A DNA stretch of 6,159 bases from an uncultured Clostridia bacterium. GTDB lineage: Bacteria; Bacillota; Clostridia; Christensenellales; Pumilibacteraceae. The position numbers and the translations under genes were made by a program. The stretch spans positions 1 through 6,159 of the forward strand of contig CANPYH010000081.1 of the NCBI GenBank assembly GCA_947588325.1. Direction: 5' to 3'. The notes under the pieces were generated by a model, which worked only from the letters and a program-made list of their open reading frames with translations, was not told the DNA's origin and did not search any database. Positions 1 through 5,766 of this stretch are shown one piece after another (positions within the stretch are counted from its first letter, which is position 1; every line of letters begins with the position of its first letter).

Positions 1-772
1 CGCCGCCTCTCGTATCGCCGTCGAGCTTGGTCAGTATTATGCCGCTGATATCCAACCTGTCGTTGAATGCGGTTGCGACCGTAACGGCGTCCTGACCTGT
101 CATAGCGTCGACAGTCAGGAGTATCTCCGAAGGTTTGACTTCTTTCTTGACGTCCTCGAGCTCGCGCATGAGGTCGTCGTTGATGTGAAGTCTGCCCGCC
201 GTATCGATAATAACGGTGTCAAAGCCGTTGGACACGGCGTACTTAATCGCCTGTGCGGCAGTCTTGACGGGTTTTTGCGTGCCCTTCTCGAATACTTCGG
301 TGCCCGCGTTCTTTCCCACTACCTGCAATTGGTTTATAGCGGCGGGGCGGTATATGTCGCAAGCCGCAAGCAGCACTTTTTTACCCTGCTTTTTAAGCAT
401 TGCGCCGAGCTTTCCGCACATAGTAGTCTTACCTGCGCCCTGAAGACCGCACATCATGATAACCGTGGGCGGCTTGGAAGCAACGGCGAGTTTGGAGTTA
501 GTCGAACCCATGAGGTCTACCAGCTCGTCGTGAACGATCTTGACTACCTGCTGACCGGGGGTGACGCTTTTTGTTATCTCTTCGCCATTCGCCCTTTCAC
601 TGATTTTGGCTATAAAGTCTTTGACTACCCCGAAATTGACGTCCGCTTCCAAAAGAGCTATGCGTATTTCGCGCATTGCTTGCTTGATTTCATACTCGTC
701 CAACTTTCCGCGGTTAGCGAGTTTGGAAAAGACGTGTTTGAGTTTTTCTCCCAATCCGGAAAATAAGCCCAT
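1..772 (-). CDS. ffh: Signal recognition particle protein Ffh, N-terminal part (3' end outside window)
   Basis: Protein subunit of the signal recognition particle. It binds 4.5S/6S RNA and hydrophobic signal sequences, then docks with FtsY through its GTPase domain. The window holds the first 257 codons, more than half of the usual length of about 450, and the frame is open to position 1. The product begins MGLFSGLGEKLKHVFSKLANRGKLDEYEI, a typical N-domain helical bundle (to about 100). The G domain shows P-loop GLQGAGKTT at 109-117, DIYRPAA at 139-145, DTAGRLH at 190-196 and TKLDGDTRGG at 248-257. GLQGAGKTT, RPAA and TKLDGDTRGG distinguish Ffh from FtsY. The last G motif and the methionine-rich M domain that binds RNA and signal peptide lie outside the window. 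The ATG at 772 is chosen because it gives the family N-terminus and has a good ribosome binding site. No internal stop or frameshift is seen. Confidence 0.98.
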   Translation of the reverse strand, partial: MGLFSGLGEKLKHVFSKLANRGKLDEYEIKQAMREIRIALLEADVNFGVVKDFIAKISERANGEEITKSVTPGQQVVKIVHDELVDLMGSTNSKLAVASKPPTVIMMCGLQGAGKTTMCGKLGAMLKKQGKKVLLAACDIYRPAAINQLQVVGKNAGTEVFEKGTQKPVKTAAQAIKYAVSNGFDTVIIDTAGRLHINDDLMRELEDVKKEVKPSEILLTVDAMTGQDAVTVATAFNDRLDISGIILTKLDGDTRGG

Positions 773-778
773 CGAATT

Positions 779-783
779 ACCTC
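779..783 (-). promoter_or_regulatory. ffh ribosome binding site overlapping the ylxM stop codon
   Basis: GAGGT on the minus strand lies 6 bases before the ffh ATG at 772-770. Its first two bases are the last two of the ylxM TGA. Ribosomes ending ylxM would stand on this site, which favours translational coupling of YlxM and Ffh. Confidence 0.75.
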
Positions 784-1105
784 ATTGTATAATTTTGAGC
801 GCATCAAGAGCGATCTCTCTCGCCCGCGCGCTGTCTCCGCCGTCTATCGCGGAAACTATATCGTCGAGTTTAGCCTCGATATCCGAAGTTTTTGCCATAA
901 AACCGAGAGCTTTTTCGCATTCTGTCAGAGTATGCTCTCCCTTTTTAAGCGCGTCGAATGCCGCTTGTCTTGATATCCCGTACTCCTCGGCTATTTCGGA
1001 CAGCGACAGATCGAAGTCATAGTAACTTCTCAACATATCATGCTGTTTTTCCGTCAATATGCCGCCGTATAAATCATTCAGGATTCCGAACTTCAAATCT
1101 TTCAT
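782..1105 (-). CDS. ylxM: YlxM/p13-family helix-turn-helix protein, SRP-associated (UPF0122)
   Basis: Small helix-turn-helix protein of the UPF0122 family, nearly always encoded just before ffh in Bacillota. In streptococci YlxM has been reported to associate with SRP and affect its GTPase activity; a direct function here is inferred from family and context. The 107-residue product fits the family length. It shows the typical opening ILNDLYGGILTEKQ (8-21), the YYDFDLSLSEIAEEYGISRQAAFDAL segment (28-53) that forms a sigma-region-4-like helix-turn-helix, and a C-terminal helical tail rich in Asp, Ala and Ile. The recognition helix contains GISRQA (43-48). Start is ATG and stop TGA. ffh begins 9 bases after the stop, and its ribosome binding site overlaps the TGA, so the two genes are likely co-expressed. 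The upstream promoter and palindromes make this the first gene of its own transcription unit. Autoregulation through its DNA-binding-like fold is possible but unsupported. Confidence 0.93.
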   Translation of the reverse strand: MKDLKFGILNDLYGGILTEKQHDMLRSYYDFDLSLSEIAEEYGISRQAAFDALKKGEHTLTECEKALGFMAKTSDIEAKLDDIVSAIDGGDSARAREIALDALKIIQ

Positions 1106-1110
1106 TGGCG

Positions 1111-1115
1111 CACCT
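1111..1115 (-). promoter_or_regulatory. ylxM ribosome binding site, partly inside the leader hairpin
   Basis: AGGTG on the minus strand lies 5 bases before the ATG at 1105-1103. Its first two bases belong to the closing arm of the leader inverted repeat (and the next to a possible U-G extension), so access to the site may depend on the fold or on where transcription starts. Confidence 0.65.
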
Positions 1116-1137
1116 GTAAAGCCGATTAACTTTACAG
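1114..1137 (-). repeat. Operator-like site 2 / leader hairpin before ylxM
   Basis: On the minus strand CTGTAAAG, 8 bases (TTAATCGG), CTTTACAG form a perfect 8-bp inverted repeat, which a U-G and an A-U pair could extend in RNA. It sits on the predicted transcription start. Its core, TGTAAAG-N8-CTTTACA, repeats the layout of site 1, and the two centres are 52 bp apart. As DNA it could be an operator at +1. As RNA the distal arm ends in AG, the first two bases of the ylxM Shine-Dalgarno, so folding could lower translation. There is no U tract, so it is not a terminator. Confidence 0.55.
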
Positions 1138-1142
1138 ATTTG

Positions 1143-1172
1143 ATTATAATACAAAATAATGGGATATGTCAA
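1143..1172 (-). promoter_or_regulatory. Consensus vegetative sigma factor promoter for ylxM-ffh
   Basis: On the minus strand TTGACA at 1172-1167 and TATAAT at 1148-1143 are both exact consensus hexamers, separated by 18 bp. Transcription should start near 1138-1135, about 30 bases before the ylxM ATG. The spacer is AT-rich and there is no TGn extension. A double exact match in the only real intergenic gap, facing the downstream genes, is strong sequence evidence that ylxM-ffh is transcribed independently of rnc-smc-ftsY. Palindromes overlap both the -35 and the expected start, suggesting control. Confidence 0.88.
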
Positions 1173-1194
1173 GCGTTTTTACTTTACATATCCC
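1161..1194 (-). terminator. Inverted repeat after ftsY: weak terminator and/or operator
   Basis: On the minus strand a perfect 9-bp inverted repeat, GGGATATGT and ACATATCCC, begins 6 bases after the ftsY stop. Its 16-nt loop can extend the stem by AAG/CTT after one A-G mismatch, leaving an 8-nt loop. ATTATTTT follows, with six T in eight, so it could act as a weak intrinsic terminator for smc-ftsY. The stem is AT-rich apart from three G-C pairs at its base and the T run is broken, so full termination is doubtful. The descending arm contains the TTGACA -35 of the next promoter, so the same symmetry may instead be a protein-binding site. Confidence 0.5.
1167..1188 (-). repeat. Operator-like site 1, overlapping the -35
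   Basis: Minus-strand TGTAAAG, 8 bases, CTTGACA. It is the inner part of the inverted repeat after ftsY and contains the whole -35 hexamer. It matches the second site (1115-1136) at 17 of 22 positions with identical 7-8-7 spacing. The position would let a bound protein block RNA polymerase. No regulator family is assigned; the spacing does not fit the GlnR/TnrA box. Confidence 0.45.
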
Positions 1195-1200
1195 GAATTT

Positions 1201-2103
1201 TTATTCTCCGTCTACTATCGCCGAAACAAACTCGTCTATGTCGAAGCGCTCGAGGTCGTCTATACCCTCGCCAACCCCGACATACACGACGGGAACTTCC
1301 TCTTCGCCCGCGATTGCGAGAACTACGCCGCCTTTTGCCGTGCCGTCAAGTTTGGTAAGCACGATGCCGTCGACATCGATAGCCTCGTTGAACAGGTCGA
1401 CCTGAGAAAGAGCGTTTTGTCCAGTCGTCGCGTCGAGTACGATATAGTTAAGGCGCATAGCCTCGGGAAATTCTCTGTCGATTATGCGGTTGATCTTTTT
1501 CAGTTCCTCCATAAGGTTGACTTTATTATGGAGACGTCCTGCTGTGTCTATGAGAGTGACTTCGGTTTTCCTGCTCTTTGCGCTCTGCAATGCGTCATAC
1601 ACCACCGCAGCCGCGTCCGCACCCTCGCTCTGTTTGACAATGCGGACTTTGGCATGCTCCGCCCAAACGGTAAGCTGATCCGCCGCCGCCGCACGGAAGG
1701 TGTCCCCCGCAACGATAGTAACAGATCTTCCCTCTTTGGCAAACTTATTCGCGAGTTTACCGATAGTCGTGGTCTTGCCCACGCCGTTAACCCCTGCAAT
1801 CATGATTACAAGCGGATACTCTTCCTCGGGAATTTCGAAATCGAGTATGTCGTGCATGATTTTTTTAAGCTCGGTTTTAACGTCGTCGGTCTTGGTTATA
1901 TGCTTTTTATCCACGACTTTTTTGAGCTGATCGAGGATTTGTTCGGTGGTTTCGCTGCCTATATCTGCGGAAAGCAGAATAGTCTCGAGTTCGTCATAGA
2001 ACTCGCCGTTAAGCACACCGCCCGTGAAAAGTTTCTTAATTCTGTATGCGATTGCGTCCTTGGTCTTTTTCAAAGCCGCCTTGATTTTCGCAAATATTCC
2101 CAT
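1201..2103 (-). CDS. ftsY: Signal recognition particle receptor FtsY (SRP GTPase)
   Basis: Membrane-associated SRP receptor. It pairs with Ffh in a GTP-dependent heterodimer and hands ribosome-nascent-chain complexes to the SecYEG translocon. At 300 residues it is essentially only the NG core. The N-terminus (1-28) is a Lys- and Ala-rich stretch that can form the amphipathic membrane-targeting helix; the long acidic A domain of E. coli FtsY is absent, as is usual in Gram-positive bacteria. The N domain runs to about residue 92. The G domain has every GTPase motif: P-loop GVNGVGKTTT at 104-113, DTFRAAAADQL at 134-144, DTAGR at 186-190, TKLDG at 250-254 and GVGEGIDDLE at 276-285. GVNGVGKTT and DTFRAAA mark FtsY rather than Ffh. 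Start is ATG and stop TAA. It follows smc by 21 bp and is separated from ylxM by 95 bp containing a possible terminator and a promoter. Confidence 0.98.
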   Translation of the reverse strand: MGIFAKIKAALKKTKDAIAYRIKKLFTGGVLNGEFYDELETILLSADIGSETTEQILDQLKKVVDKKHITKTDDVKTELKKIMHDILDFEIPEEEYPLVIMIAGVNGVGKTTTIGKLANKFAKEGRSVTIVAGDTFRAAAADQLTVWAEHAKVRIVKQSEGADAAAVVYDALQSAKSRKTEVTLIDTAGRLHNKVNLMEELKKINRIIDREFPEAMRLNYIVLDATTGQNALSQVDLFNEAIDVDGIVLTKLDGTAKGGVVLAIAGEEEVPVVYVGVGEGIDDLERFDIDEFVSAIVDGE

Positions 2104-2108
2104 GATTT

Positions 2109-2113
2109 CTCCC
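2109..2113 (-). promoter_or_regulatory. ftsY ribosome binding site
   Basis: GGGAG on the minus strand lies 5 bases before the ATG at 2103-2101, inside the 21-bp smc-ftsY gap. No promoter or terminator fits in this gap, so ftsY should be translated from the smc transcript. Confidence 0.7.
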
Positions 2114-2124
2114 GCTTTTAGCCG

Positions 2125-5100
2125 TTATTCGGCAAGCCTTACGGCGTCAGAGAGTTTGACGGATACCATTTTGGATACGCCCTTCTCTTCCATCGTTACG
2201 CCGTACAGCGCGTCCGCAAGTTCCATTGTCGGCTTGCGGTGAGTTATTACTATGAACTGCGTCTCCTGACTGTAACGCTTGAGGTATTTTGCGAAACGAA
2301 GCGCGTTAGCGTCGTCGAGAGCCGCCTCTATCTCGTCCAATACGCAGAAGGGCATCGGACGAAGTTTGAGTATCGAGAAAAGTATAGCTATTGCCGTCAA
2401 TGCCTTTTCGCCGCCCGAAAGCAGTGAAAGCAATTGCAGCTTCTTTTGCGGCGGTTGCGCTTTAATCTCCACGCCCGCAGACAGCTCGTCCTTCCCCTCA
2501 TCCGGCTCGAGGAGTACAAGTTCTGCCGTGCCGCCGTTGAACAGCTCTTTGAATATCACCTTGAAGTTATCGTTAATCTGATTAAACTTCTCGCTGAAAG
2601 TAGACTTCATCTTTTTGGAGAGATCGGATATTATGTTCACGAGATCTCTCTCGGCATTGACGATATCGTCGCGCTGAACCTGAAGGTCGTTATACTCCTT
2701 ATACAGTGCCTCGCACTGCTCCACCGCGTCGAGGTTGATGTGTCCGAGATTATCGATACGCCGACGGAGCTTTGCCGCTTCCTCTATACCAAGCTCAACG
2801 TTAAAATCCTCGGTACGGAAGGGTAAGCAATCGTCATATTCCAAGCCGTAGTTCTCGTATATCCTTTGTTGCATTAGCTCGAGATCGGTATCGACTTTCT
2901 GAAGTTTAAGTTCTTCATCCGCCCTTCGTTCGGTAAGACTTTCGAACTCCGCTGTAAGCGTGTTTCTCAACTCCTCGTATTTGGCGATATCGTTCTGTAT
3001 CTTCTGTTTATATCCGCCGAAATCGGCAATCTTTTGCTTTATGGCGGCGACTTTGTTCTTATCCGTATCGGTAACAGCCGCGGTAAGACGTTCCAACTCC
3101 TCGCGCTTGTTTTCGATATCGCGCTCGTTCTCCGCAATGCTGTTTTTGCATTCCTCGATCCGAGCAAGCGCGTTTATTTTATTCTCCGAGAGGCGGTTGC
3201 AGTCTTTATTCGCGTTAGATATTTTATTCTCGAGGTCGGCAATACGAAGCCGAGCGGTCGTCCACTCACGCTGGAGTTCGTCCCGCCTGACCTTCATCTC
3301 CTCGATTTCGGATTCGTTTTGCTCCCCTGCCGTTGTTGCGTCCGCTTTCTGCGCCTGAATAATTGCTTCGAGTTCCCCGACGGAGTTGATATCGCCGTCT
3401 ATCTCGTTAATACGCGTTTGCCAACCGAGTATAGTTGCTTCGCTCTCCGCTATCTCGCGATCTATCTCCTGTATCTCCGCGACATATTTGCCGTATTGCT
3501 GTTCTTCCGCCGCGATCTTTACGTCGAGGGAATGCTGCTGTGACGACAGCGACTTGATCTCGAGAGAGAGCGCGTCCTGTTCCTTGGTGATTTTTTTATG
3601 CTCCGACTCGAGCGCCTGAACCTTATCGCTCACGCCCTCGAGCTGTTCCGCCATTTCCCGCAACTCTCTGTCATAAGCAAACACGTTTGCGACGTCGGCT
3701 TTTTTGCTACCGCCCGTTATTGCGCCGTGAGGGTTAATAACGTCGCCGTCAAGCGTTACGATTTTGAAAGCATATTTGGTTGCGCGGGCAAGAGATATGC
3801 CCGTTCCGATATCGCTGACAACGACGGTTGCGCCTAACAGGTTGCGCACGATATTGTCGAAACGCGGTTCATATGACACGAGGTTGGAAGCGACGCCGAA
3901 ACAGCCGTTTACATTCAGATATCTCATATAGTCGTCGTGAATGGAACGCGGCTTGATGACGTTCATAGGCAGGAAGGTTACCCGCCCGAAGTTCTTGGCT
4001 TTGAGAAAGTTGATTATGTACTCCGCTTCGTCCTCGGTTTTGGTTATAATGTTCTGAACCGCACCGCCGAGTGCCATCTCAATAGCGTTTTCATACTTCT
4101 TCGGAACCTGTATTATCTTTGCGACTACGCCTTCTATCCGCGAGCTCAATTCCCCGTTGCTTTTTGATGCGTCGAGGAGTTTTGCGACGCTTCTCTCGAA
4201 ATTACCGTTTTCGTTCTGCAACTTCGAGAGGATGTTTTTGCGCTCGTTCATGGCGTAGTACTTCGCGCGTATGTCGTTTAACTGTGAGTTATTCAAGGAC
4301 AGGCGCGCAAGGTTCTCGTTATTCCGCGTCGAGTCGGCGGATAATTTCTTATTTATCTCGTCGAGTTTTGCCTTGGACTCGTCGAGGCTCTTTTTGAGTT
4401 GCTCGGCGGTGCGACGACGCACGTCATTGGCATTACTGCTCTGAGTAGTCTTTTCAGACAGCGAAGTAATTTGCGCTTCAAGCCCGCTCTTTTCGGTGAG
4501 GAGCTTGGACATATTCGCCTTTATGTCCGTCAGTTTTTCTATCGCTTCGAACAGATTTCGCTGTCCCTTTTTCCCCTCGCCTTCCGTTTGCGAAATGCGT
4601 TCGTCGAGGGCTTCTTTTTCTTTAAGAGCATTCTCGGCAGAGACCTTCAAATCGGCGAGAGCCTGAGAGTCGGCCGTTTTATCCTCCGTCGCCTGCTTTA
4701 TCCATTCCTCTATATCCGAAATATCCTTTTCGTATTTGGCAATTTCCGAACGCAAACTCTCGTTGCGGTCGTTCAGATAAGCAATGCTCGTGTTATACGA
4801 CTGTGCCTCGCCCGAGTTACGTCCCATTTCAAGGAGCAGCGCGTTCAGCTCTTCGTGGTGCACGGAGATAATTTTATCCGTATTGCCGAGTTCTTCCATC
4901 GCCCTGTTGTATTCGGCGACGGCGTTATCGCGCTCCTGCTGACAACGCTTCATATCCTCGAGTATCTCGTCTCTGCGCTTTGTTATGGTATTCTTCGTCT
5001 CCGTCGTGGAGTCGTGTTGGTGGAGATAAATATTTATCTCATAGTGCTTGAGTTCTTCGGAAAGTTCGAGGTACTTGCGCGCCGCTTGCGCCTGGCGGGA

Positions 5101-5718
5101 TAACGGAGCAAGCAATTTACCCTTTTCCTCCAGCTGTATATTGACATTGGCAAGGTGCATACGCTCGCGCTCCAACCTGCGTTCGGACTCAGTTTTCTTG
5201 GCTTTGAATTTGGATATGCCGGCAGCCTCGTCAAAAATGCCCCGCCTGTCCTCGGGTTTGGAGGAAATGAGTTCGTCTATCTTGCCCTGCCCGATAATCG
5301 AATAGCCTTCCTTGCCCACGCCGCTGTCGCGCAATGCGTCTATTATATCCGATCTGCGGCAAGGGACTTTGTTAATCATGTATTCGCTTTCGTTGCTACG
5401 GAAAAGTTTGCGCGAGAAAACGACCTCATCATAGTTGAGGTCTTTGAATATGCGTTCGGAGTTATCGAAATAGAGCGCAACTTCGCAAAATGACTGCGAC
5501 TTGCGCTTCTCTGTTCCGTTAAAAATAACGTCCTGCATATTTCCGCCGCGAAGAGTCTTGGAGGACTGCTCGCCTAATGCGAAACGGATTGAGTCTGCGA
5601 CGTTACTCTTGCCGCACCCGTTGGGTCCGACTATACCCGTAACGCCGTTGCCGAAACGGATCTCCGTTTTATCGGCGAAGGACTTAAATCCGTTAATTTC
5701 CATCTTCTTGAATTTCAC
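2125..5718 (-). CDS. smc: Chromosome partition protein SMC (condensin ATPase)
   Basis: Core subunit of the bacterial SMC-ScpAB condensin, an ATP-driven DNA translocase that organises and segregates the chromosome on the nucleoid. At 1197 residues it is full length for the family. Order of parts: N-terminal ATPase half with ...NGFKSFADKT near residues 9-18 and the Walker A P-loop GPNGCGKSN at 31-39; the conserved head segment IIGQGKIDELISSKPEDRR (141-159) and FDEAAGI (162-168); a first long coiled coil (about 171-515) rich in Glu, Lys, Leu and Ala heptads; a globular hinge (about 520-675) with LGGAVQNIIT at 550-559 and GAITGG at 665-670, the dimerisation site; a returning coiled coil (about 680-1010); and the C-terminal ATPase half with the ABC signature LSGGEK at 1100-1105, Walker B FCVLDE ending in Asp1128-Glu1129, the D-loop ALDD at 1133-1136 and the switch histidine His1160 in VITHRK. 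All catalytic motifs are intact. The start is GTG and the stop TAA. ftsY follows after 21 bp, so the two are probably co-transcribed. Its kleisin partner genes scpA and scpB are not in the window. Confidence 0.98.
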   Translation of the reverse strand: MKFKKMEINGFKSFADKTEIRFGNGVTGIVGPNGCGKSNVADSIRFALGEQSSKTLRGGNMQDVIFNGTEKRKSQSFCEVALYFDNSERIFKDLNYDEVVFSRKLFRSNESEYMINKVPCRRSDIIDALRDSGVGKEGYSIIGQGKIDELISSKPEDRRGIFDEAAGISKFKAKKTESERRLERERMHLANVNIQLEEKGKLLAPLSRQAQAARKYLELSEELKHYEINIYLHQHDSTTETKNTITKRRDEILEDMKRCQQERDNAVAEYNRAMEELGNTDKIISVHHEELNALLLEMGRNSGEAQSYNTSIAYLNDRNESLRSEIAKYEKDISDIEEWIKQATEDKTADSQALADLKVSAENALKEKEALDERISQTEGEGKKGQRNLFEAIEKLTDIKANMSKLLTEKSGLEAQITSLSEKTTQSSNANDVRRRTAEQLKKSLDESKAKLDEINKKLSADSTRNNENLARLSLNNSQLNDIRAKYYAMNERKNILSKLQNENGNFERSVAKLLDASKSNGELSSRIEGVVAKIIQVPKKYENAIEMALGGAVQNIITKTEDEAEYIINFLKAKNFGRVTFLPMNVIKPRSIHDDYMRYLNVNGCFGVASNLVSYEPRFDNIVRNLLGATVVVSDIGTGISLARATKYAFKIVTLDGDVINPHGAITGGSKKADVANVFAYDRELREMAEQLEGVSDKVQALESEHKKITKEQDALSLEIKSLSSQQHSLDVKIAAEEQQYGKYVAEIQEIDREIAESEATILGWQTRINEIDGDINSVGELEAIIQAQKADATTAGEQNESEIEEMKVRRDELQREWTTARLRIADLENKISNANKDCNRLSENKINALARIEECKNSIAENERDIENKREELERLTAAVTDTDKNKVAAIKQKIADFGGYKQKIQNDIAKYEELRNTLTAEFESLTERRADEELKLQKVDTDLELMQQRIYENYGLEYDDCLPFRTEDFNVELGIEEAAKLRRRIDNLGHINLDAVEQCEALYKEYNDLQVQRDDIVNAERDLVNIISDLSKKMKSTFSEKFNQINDNFKVIFKELFNGGTAELVLLEPDEGKDELSAGVEIKAQPPQKKLQLLSLLSGGEKALTAIAILFSILKLRPMPFCVLDEIEAALDDANALRFAKYLKRYSQETQFIVITHRKPTMELADALYGVTMEEKGVSKMVSVKLSDAVRLAE

Positions 5719-5726
5719 TTTCCGAG

Positions 5727-5730
5727 CCTC
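5727..5730 (-). promoter_or_regulatory. smc ribosome binding site, supports the GTG start
   Basis: GAGG on the minus strand lies 8 bases before a GTG at 5718-5716. It supports GTG over the in-frame ATG at 5703-5701 (five codons later), which has only a weak purine run ahead of it. The GTG start also gives the usual SMC opening, MKFKKMEINGFKSF, with the first beta strand of the head intact. Confidence 0.7.
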
Positions 5731-5736
5731 TTATAA

Positions 5737-5765
5737 ATTATAACATACGGCGTGAAAAAAATCAA
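5737..5765 (-). promoter_or_regulatory. Possible extended -10 promoter for smc
   Basis: Reading on the minus strand, TATAAT at 5742-5737 is preceded by TGT at 5745-5743, giving an extended -10 (TATGTTATAAT). TTGATT at 5765-5760, a four-of-six match to the -35 consensus, sits 17 bp upstream. Transcription would start near 5730, which is where the smc Shine-Dalgarno begins, so the leader would be very short. That, and the chance of finding TATAAT in an AT-rich gap, keeps confidence moderate. If real, smc has its own promoter in addition to read-through from rnc. Confidence 0.4.
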
Positions 5766-5766
5766 A

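Noticed and set aside
1115..1136. GlnR/TnrA-type nitrogen operator (TGTNA-N7-TNACA).
   Set aside because: The half-sites resemble it, but the spacing between TGTAA and TTACA is 12, not 7, so the match fails.
1141..1150. A plus-strand TATAAT (1145-1150) made by the palindromic octamer ATTATAAT, hinting at a divergent promoter into antisense ftsY.
   Set aside because: No plausible -35 lies 15-18 bp upstream (candidates such as CCGATT are poor) and no credible plus-strand gene follows. The hexamer is explained by the minus-strand -10.
1159..2121. A 320-codon open frame on the plus strand, antisense to almost all of ftsY.
   Set aside because: Its product has no recognisable domain and the opposite strand encodes an intact FtsY with all GTPase motifs. 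It is a by-product of ftsY codon composition.
4399..5103. A 234-codon plus-strand frame antisense to smc, and a 193-codon one (185-766) antisense to ffh.
   Set aside because: Both lie entirely inside well-supported genes, and their products look like reverse-frame translations without known motifs.
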